16,385 nt of DNA, taken from contig DASSTP010000216.1 of assembly GCA_035707845.1 (NCBI GenBank), positions 1 to 16,385 on the forward strand, read 5' to 3'. This DNA is from CAMLHP01 sp035707845 (lineage in GTDB: Bacteria > Gemmatimonadota > Gemmatimonadetes > Gemmatimonadales > GWC2-71-9). Shown in pieces: positions 14,099 through 16,385 of this stretch. The number at the start of each line of letters is the position of its first letter. The stretch's first letter is position 1. The notes below the pieces were generated by a model. The model did no database searches. It saw only the letters and a program-made list of their open reading frames with translations, and had not been told where the DNA came from. The translations under genes were made by a program, and so were the position numbers.

Positions 14099-14515
14099 TC
14101 AGGGCAACTCGACCAGGGACCAGTACTTGTTGAGCGTCACCATCAGCTCCCGGAAGCTCTCGAACGTCACCGGCTTGATCAGGTAGCCGGCCACGTTGAG
14201 GTGGTACGCCTCGATCTTGTCTCGTTCGTCATTCGACGTGGTGAGCACGACAACCGTGGTTGAGGCAAGGTCGGGGGAGCGGCGCAGCTCGCGGAGGAAC
14301 TCCAGGCCGCTCATCCGCGGCATGCTGAGGTCGAGCAGGACGAGTCGCCGGGCCGCAGGGACTTCCCCGCTGCGCAACTTGTCCAGCGCCTCCTGGCCGT
14401 CGGAGGCGACGTAGAGCGGACTGAGGATGTGACTCCTGGTGAAGGCGCGACGCATGTTCATCACGTCCACGTCGTCGTCTTCGACCAGCAGGATATTGAG
14501 CGGGCGGCTGTTCAT
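14099..14515 (-). CDS. single-domain response regulator, Rcp1-like
   Basis: This 138-aa protein consists only of a receiver domain. It has the acidic pocket VEDDDVD (residues 11-17), phospho-acceptor Asp62 in LLDLSMPRMSG, Thr/Ser in VLTTSND and Lys114 in LIKPV. The sequence style (NMRRAF, ASDGQEAL, NVAGYLIKPVTFESF) matches the Rcp1 group that partners phytochrome-type histidine kinases. It has no output domain and so works as a phosphate shuttle or by protein contact. Its ATG overlaps the stop of the upstream kinase by 4 bases (ATGA), and its stop is 1 nt from the hybrid kinase start. This position between the two kinases suggests that it relays between them. Confidence 0.93.
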   Translation of the reverse strand: MNSRPLNILLVEDDDVDVMNMRRAFTRSHILSPLYVASDGQEALDKLRSGEVPAARRLVLLDLSMPRMSGLEFLRELRRSPDLASTTVVVLTTSNDERDKIEAYHLNVAGYLIKPVTFESFRELMVTLNKYWSLVELP

Positions 14516-15855
14516 TCGTGCTGCTCCCCAGGGAAGACGCTGGGCCAGCTGAAGCGGAACGCCGCGCCGTGGCCCGGTTCGGAATGGAGCGCCACCTGTC
14601 CGCCGCGAGTCTCGACAATCTTCCTGACCACCGCCAGTCCAACGCCGGTGCCTTCGACCTTGTCCCTGGGAGCGAGCGTCTGGAAGATGCCCCAGATCCG
14701 CTCGTGAAACTCGGGCGCGATGCCGGGGCCGTCGTCGCGCACCACGAACTCGATGAGATCGCCGGCCTCGCGCCAGTCGAGCTCGATCGCGGCCTCCGCG
14801 CGGCCGGTGCCTGCGTGCTTCACCGCGTTCCCGATCAGGTTCATGAAGACCTGCTGCAGGGGCACCCGCTCGGCCGAGACGGTCGGCATGCCGGGCGCGA
14901 CCCGGATGCGGACGTGGGGTGGCGGCGCCAGGAGCTCGATCACTTCCTGGACCAGCGCGCCGGTGTCCACCGCCTCCGCCGGCCGCATGGCGCGCCCGGC
15001 GCGCGAATAGGCCAGGATGCCGTCGATCAGCGCCTCCATCCGCTGCACCCGCACCTGCAGCAGGCGCATGTGTTCCGCCGACTCCGCCGGCAACCCGTCA
15101 CCAAGATCCTCCTGGAGCCACTGGGCCAGGTTGGCAATGCCACGCAAGGGTGCCTTGAGGTCGTGCGATGCGACGTAGGCAAACTGGTCGAGCTCGCCCA
15201 CGGCGATTTCGGCGGCGTGCCGCGCATCCTGGGCCGCCTCCAGCGCCACCCGCAGTTCCTCATTGGTGCGCTCGAGCTGCTGCGCCTGCGCCGCCACCTC
15301 CTCCGCCTGCGCCTCCAGCTCGACGGTCTGCGCCTCCAGCTCGACCGCCTGCTCCTCGAGTTGCTCGTTGAGCCGGGTCAACTCCTGGCTTCGGCGCTCG
15401 GCTTCGGCGTGCGCGGCCTGCTCGGCCGCCAGCCGTTGGGCCTGCTCCTCGGCCGTGCGCCGGGCGGTAAGATCCCGGGTGACCTTCCCGAAGCCGACCA
15501 GCTGGCCCCGGTCGTTCCGGCGTGCGGTGATGACGACATTGGCCCAGAATCGGCTGCCATCCTTCCGGACGCGCCACCCCTCATCCTCGAAGCGACCGTC
15601 CCGGGCAGCGATCTCCAGCTCGTGCTGGGGCCAGCCCGAGGCGACCGCTTCCTCGGGATAGAATCGGGCAAAGGATTGTCCCAGGATTTCGTCGGAAGTG
15701 TAGCCCTTGATGCGCTCCGCGCCCTCATTCCAGCTGGTGACGCGGCCCTCGGCATCGAGCATCAGAATGGCGTAGTCCGTGACCGCCTCGACGAACAGGC
15801 GGAGCTCCTCATCGCGCGGGTGGGGTCTCGACGCGCGAGTCTGACTATCGTTCAT
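14512..15855 (-). CDS. soluble PAS-coiled-coil histidine kinase (phytochrome-type HisKA)
   Basis: This 447-aa kinase has no membrane helices. A PAS domain at about residues 18-128 (AVTDYAILMLDAEGRVTSWN, then FEDEGWRVRKDGSRFWANV) is followed by a long signalling coiled coil at about 130-218. The coil contains near-perfect heptads in the QAVELEA/QTVELEA region. The H-box SHDLKAPLRG carries His231, of the type found in phytochrome kinases. N-box Asn343 (NLIGNAVKHA), DDGPG at 374-378 and GTGVGL at 402-407 complete the ATPase. No GAF or PHY chromophore domain is present. I chose the ATG at 15855 because AGGGACGG precedes it and the PAS follows at normal distance; the frame extends upstream to an ATG at 15885 and a TTG at 15981. 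It is the first gene of the operon. Confidence 0.92.
   Translation of the reverse strand: MNDSQTRASRPHPRDEELRLFVEAVTDYAILMLDAEGRVTSWNEGAERIKGYTSDEILGQSFARFYPEEAVASGWPQHELEIAARDGRFEDEGWRVRKDGSRFWANVVITARRNDRGQLVGFGKVTRDLTARRTAEEQAQRLAAEQAAHAEAERRSQELTRLNEQLEEQAVELEAQTVELEAQAEEVAAQAQQLERTNEELRVALEAAQDARHAAEIAVGELDQFAYVASHDLKAPLRGIANLAQWLQEDLGDGLPAESAEHMRLLQVRVQRMEALIDGILAYSRAGRAMRPAEAVDTGALVQEVIELLAPPPHVRIRVAPGMPTVSAERVPLQQVFMNLIGNAVKHAGTGRAEAAIELDWREAGDLIEFVVRDDGPGIAPEFHERIWGIFQTLAPRDKVEGTGVGLAVVRKIVETRGGQVALHSEPGHGAAFRFSWPSVFPGEQHE
15307..15345 (-). repeat. 21-bp direct repeat encoding coiled-coil heptads
   Basis: CTGCGCCTCCAGCTCGAC (plus-strand reading) occurs at 15307-15324 and again, identically, at 15328-15345. 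The period is 21 bp, and each unit encodes one heptad of the kinase's signalling helix (VELEAQ). Less similar units flank it on both sides. Confidence 0.8.
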
Positions 15856-15907
15856 GCCGTCCCTGAGTGCCTGGGTATGGCGCATATGACCGTCACGCGC
15901 TGAGAAT

Positions 15908-15933
15908 AGCCGGGACTTCAAGGATCCCGGGCT
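15908..15933 (-). other. small inverted repeat in the kinase leader
   Basis: AGC-CGGGA at 15908-15915 can pair with TCCCG at 15925-15929 and GCT at 15931-15933, with G15930 bulged and a 9-nt loop. If the promoter guess at 15953-15981 is right, this hairpin lies in the 5' leader of the kinase message. No riboswitch or attenuator class is recognisable. Confidence 0.25.
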
Positions 15934-15952
15934 GTGGGCGCGAATCTGGAGC

Positions 15953-15981
15953 AAGTTACCCGTCGACCGACGGCCGGGCAA
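15953..15981 (-). promoter_or_regulatory. possible sigma70-type promoter for the phosphorelay operon
   Basis: On the minus strand TTGCCC (plus coordinates 15976-15981) and TAACTT (15953-15958) are exactly 17 bases apart, about 100 bases before the kinase ATG. The -35 matches four of six consensus bases and the -10 three, so support is weak. A start near 15946 would place the CRP-type box centre about 73 bases upstream. Confidence 0.25.
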
Positions 15982-16011
15982 TCAGCAATTCGTACTTGCA
16001 CCTGCGCCCAT

Positions 16012-16027
16012 TGTGCTCTGGATCACA
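16012..16027. promoter_or_regulatory. CRP-type operator palindrome
   Basis: TGTGCTCTGGATCACA matches the CRP/CAP core TGTGA-N6-TCACA at nine of ten conserved bases, with a near-symmetric centre (TCTGGA against TCTAGA). It lies in the 237-bp divergent region between the phosphorelay operon and the lipoprotein gene at 16093, so a CRP/FNR-family regulator could act on either or both. No such regulator is encoded in this window. Confidence 0.5.
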
Positions 16028-16092
16028 TCAGGCGACGTTCATCCCCTCCGCCCTCCTGGACTGCCGCTGAGTAGCCGAATCGGAGCATGCAA

Positions 16093-16385
16093 GTGCCACG
16101 CATCGACGTCAGGCTGATCGCTCTTTCGCTGTTCCTCACTGCCTGCACTCAGGGCCCGCCTACGACACCGCCGCCGCTGGGCGCACTGCCATTCGCCACC
16201 GACAGCATCGACAGCAGGCAGATCGCTCCCGGGGTCACCCACCGCGTCATCCGCTCCCCCGATGGTCCGTGGACGATCAACGTGCTCTACGTTGATCTCG
16301 ATGCCTGCAACCGGGTCGAGGCCGTGGCGAGCAGCGACAGCACCCTCATGCGCATGAAGACAACCGCCATGCTGGAGGCGCTTGC
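16093..16385 (+). CDS. phosphodiester glycosidase-like lipoprotein, N-terminal part only
   Basis: The reading frame is open from here to the right edge, about 97 codons, with no stop. The start region gives MPRIDVRLIALSLFLTACTQ: a basic N-terminus, a hydrophobic core and lipobox LTAC, so a lipid-anchored exported protein. After a Pro-rich linker (PPTTPPPLG) it reads IAPGVTHRVI, then GPWTINVLYVDLDACNRVEA. This resembles the first strands of the phosphodiester glycosidase family (NAGPA/DUF2233 type), which remove sugar groups from phosphodiester-linked glycans. I prefer the GTG at 16093 because GGAG at 16082-16085 is 7 nt away; for the ATG at 16087 the spacing would be only 1 nt. The catalytic part is outside the window, so the family call is moderate. 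Confidence 0.6.
   Translation, partial: MPRIDVRLIALSLFLTACTQGPPTTPPPLGALPFATDSIDSRQIAPGVTHRVIRSPDGPWTINVLYVDLDACNRVEAVASSDSTLMRMKTTAMLEAL

Noticed and set aside
14099..15855. A phytochrome light-sensing operon.
   Set aside because: The kinase and regulator are of the phytochrome-partner type, but there is no GAF/PHY chromophore domain and no bilin-making gene in the window.
12382..15903. Two plus-strand open frames of more than 450 codons (12382-13755 and 14518-15903) opposite the kinases.
   Set aside because: Both are antisense shadows; the minus strand carries every kinase and receiver motif in order.

Overview
The window is high-GC bacterial DNA, densely coded, with ATG/GTG starts, weak to moderate GGAG-type ribosome binding sites and several lipoprotein signal peptides. 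The gene families (lipid-anchored CocE/NonD hydrolase, S12 serine hydrolase with TPR tail, phosphodiester-glycosidase-like lipoprotein, Rcp1-type response regulator beside PAS histidine kinases) suggest a soil-type Gram-negative, possibly Gemmatimonadota or a similar lineage. That placement is inferred from gene content, not from a marker gene. I see no rRNA, tRNA, CRISPR array, insertion sequence or phage gene.

Layout. (1) Positions 1-1156: a start-less TPR-like fragment on the minus strand lies antisense to the odd N-terminus of a CPBP-family membrane protease, followed by a small lipoprotein with a carboxypeptidase-regulatory-like domain. (2) Positions 1199-4533, plus strand: a RibD-C/DHFR-like reductase, two small membrane proteins, an exported S12 serine hydrolase with a C-terminal TPR tail, and a VOC-family protein. 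(3) Positions 4627-12030, plus strand: a tightly coupled six-gene operon of creatininase-like amidohydrolase, ketopantoate-reductase-like dehydrogenase, SDR dehydrogenase, M20 metallopeptidase, APC permease and lipid-anchored CocE/NonD hydrolase. Four successive junctions are 4-base ATGA overlaps and the fifth is a 1-nt gap. (4) Positions 12031-12147: a convergent intergenic region with a strong hairpin terminator for the minus strand, flanked by two different 7-bp tandem repeat arrays. (5) Positions 12148-15855, minus strand: a three-gene phosphorelay operon of PAS-coiled-coil histidine kinase, single-domain response regulator and REC-PAS-HK-REC hybrid kinase. (6) Positions 15856-16092: a divergent regulatory region with a near-perfect CRP-type palindrome. 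(7) From 16093: the start of a phosphodiester-glycosidase-like lipoprotein that runs off the right edge.

How the genes may work together. The six-gene block reads as a self-contained uptake and catabolic route for an unidentified amide-, ester- or peptide-containing compound. A lipoprotein hydrolase would act outside the inner membrane, the permease would import the product, the M20 enzyme and creatininase-like enzyme would hydrolyse C-N bonds, and two probably NAD-dependent dehydrogenases would oxidise the product. The substrate cannot be read from the sequence. The phosphorelay operon has no DNA-binding output domain, so its target must be encoded elsewhere or be reached by protein contact.
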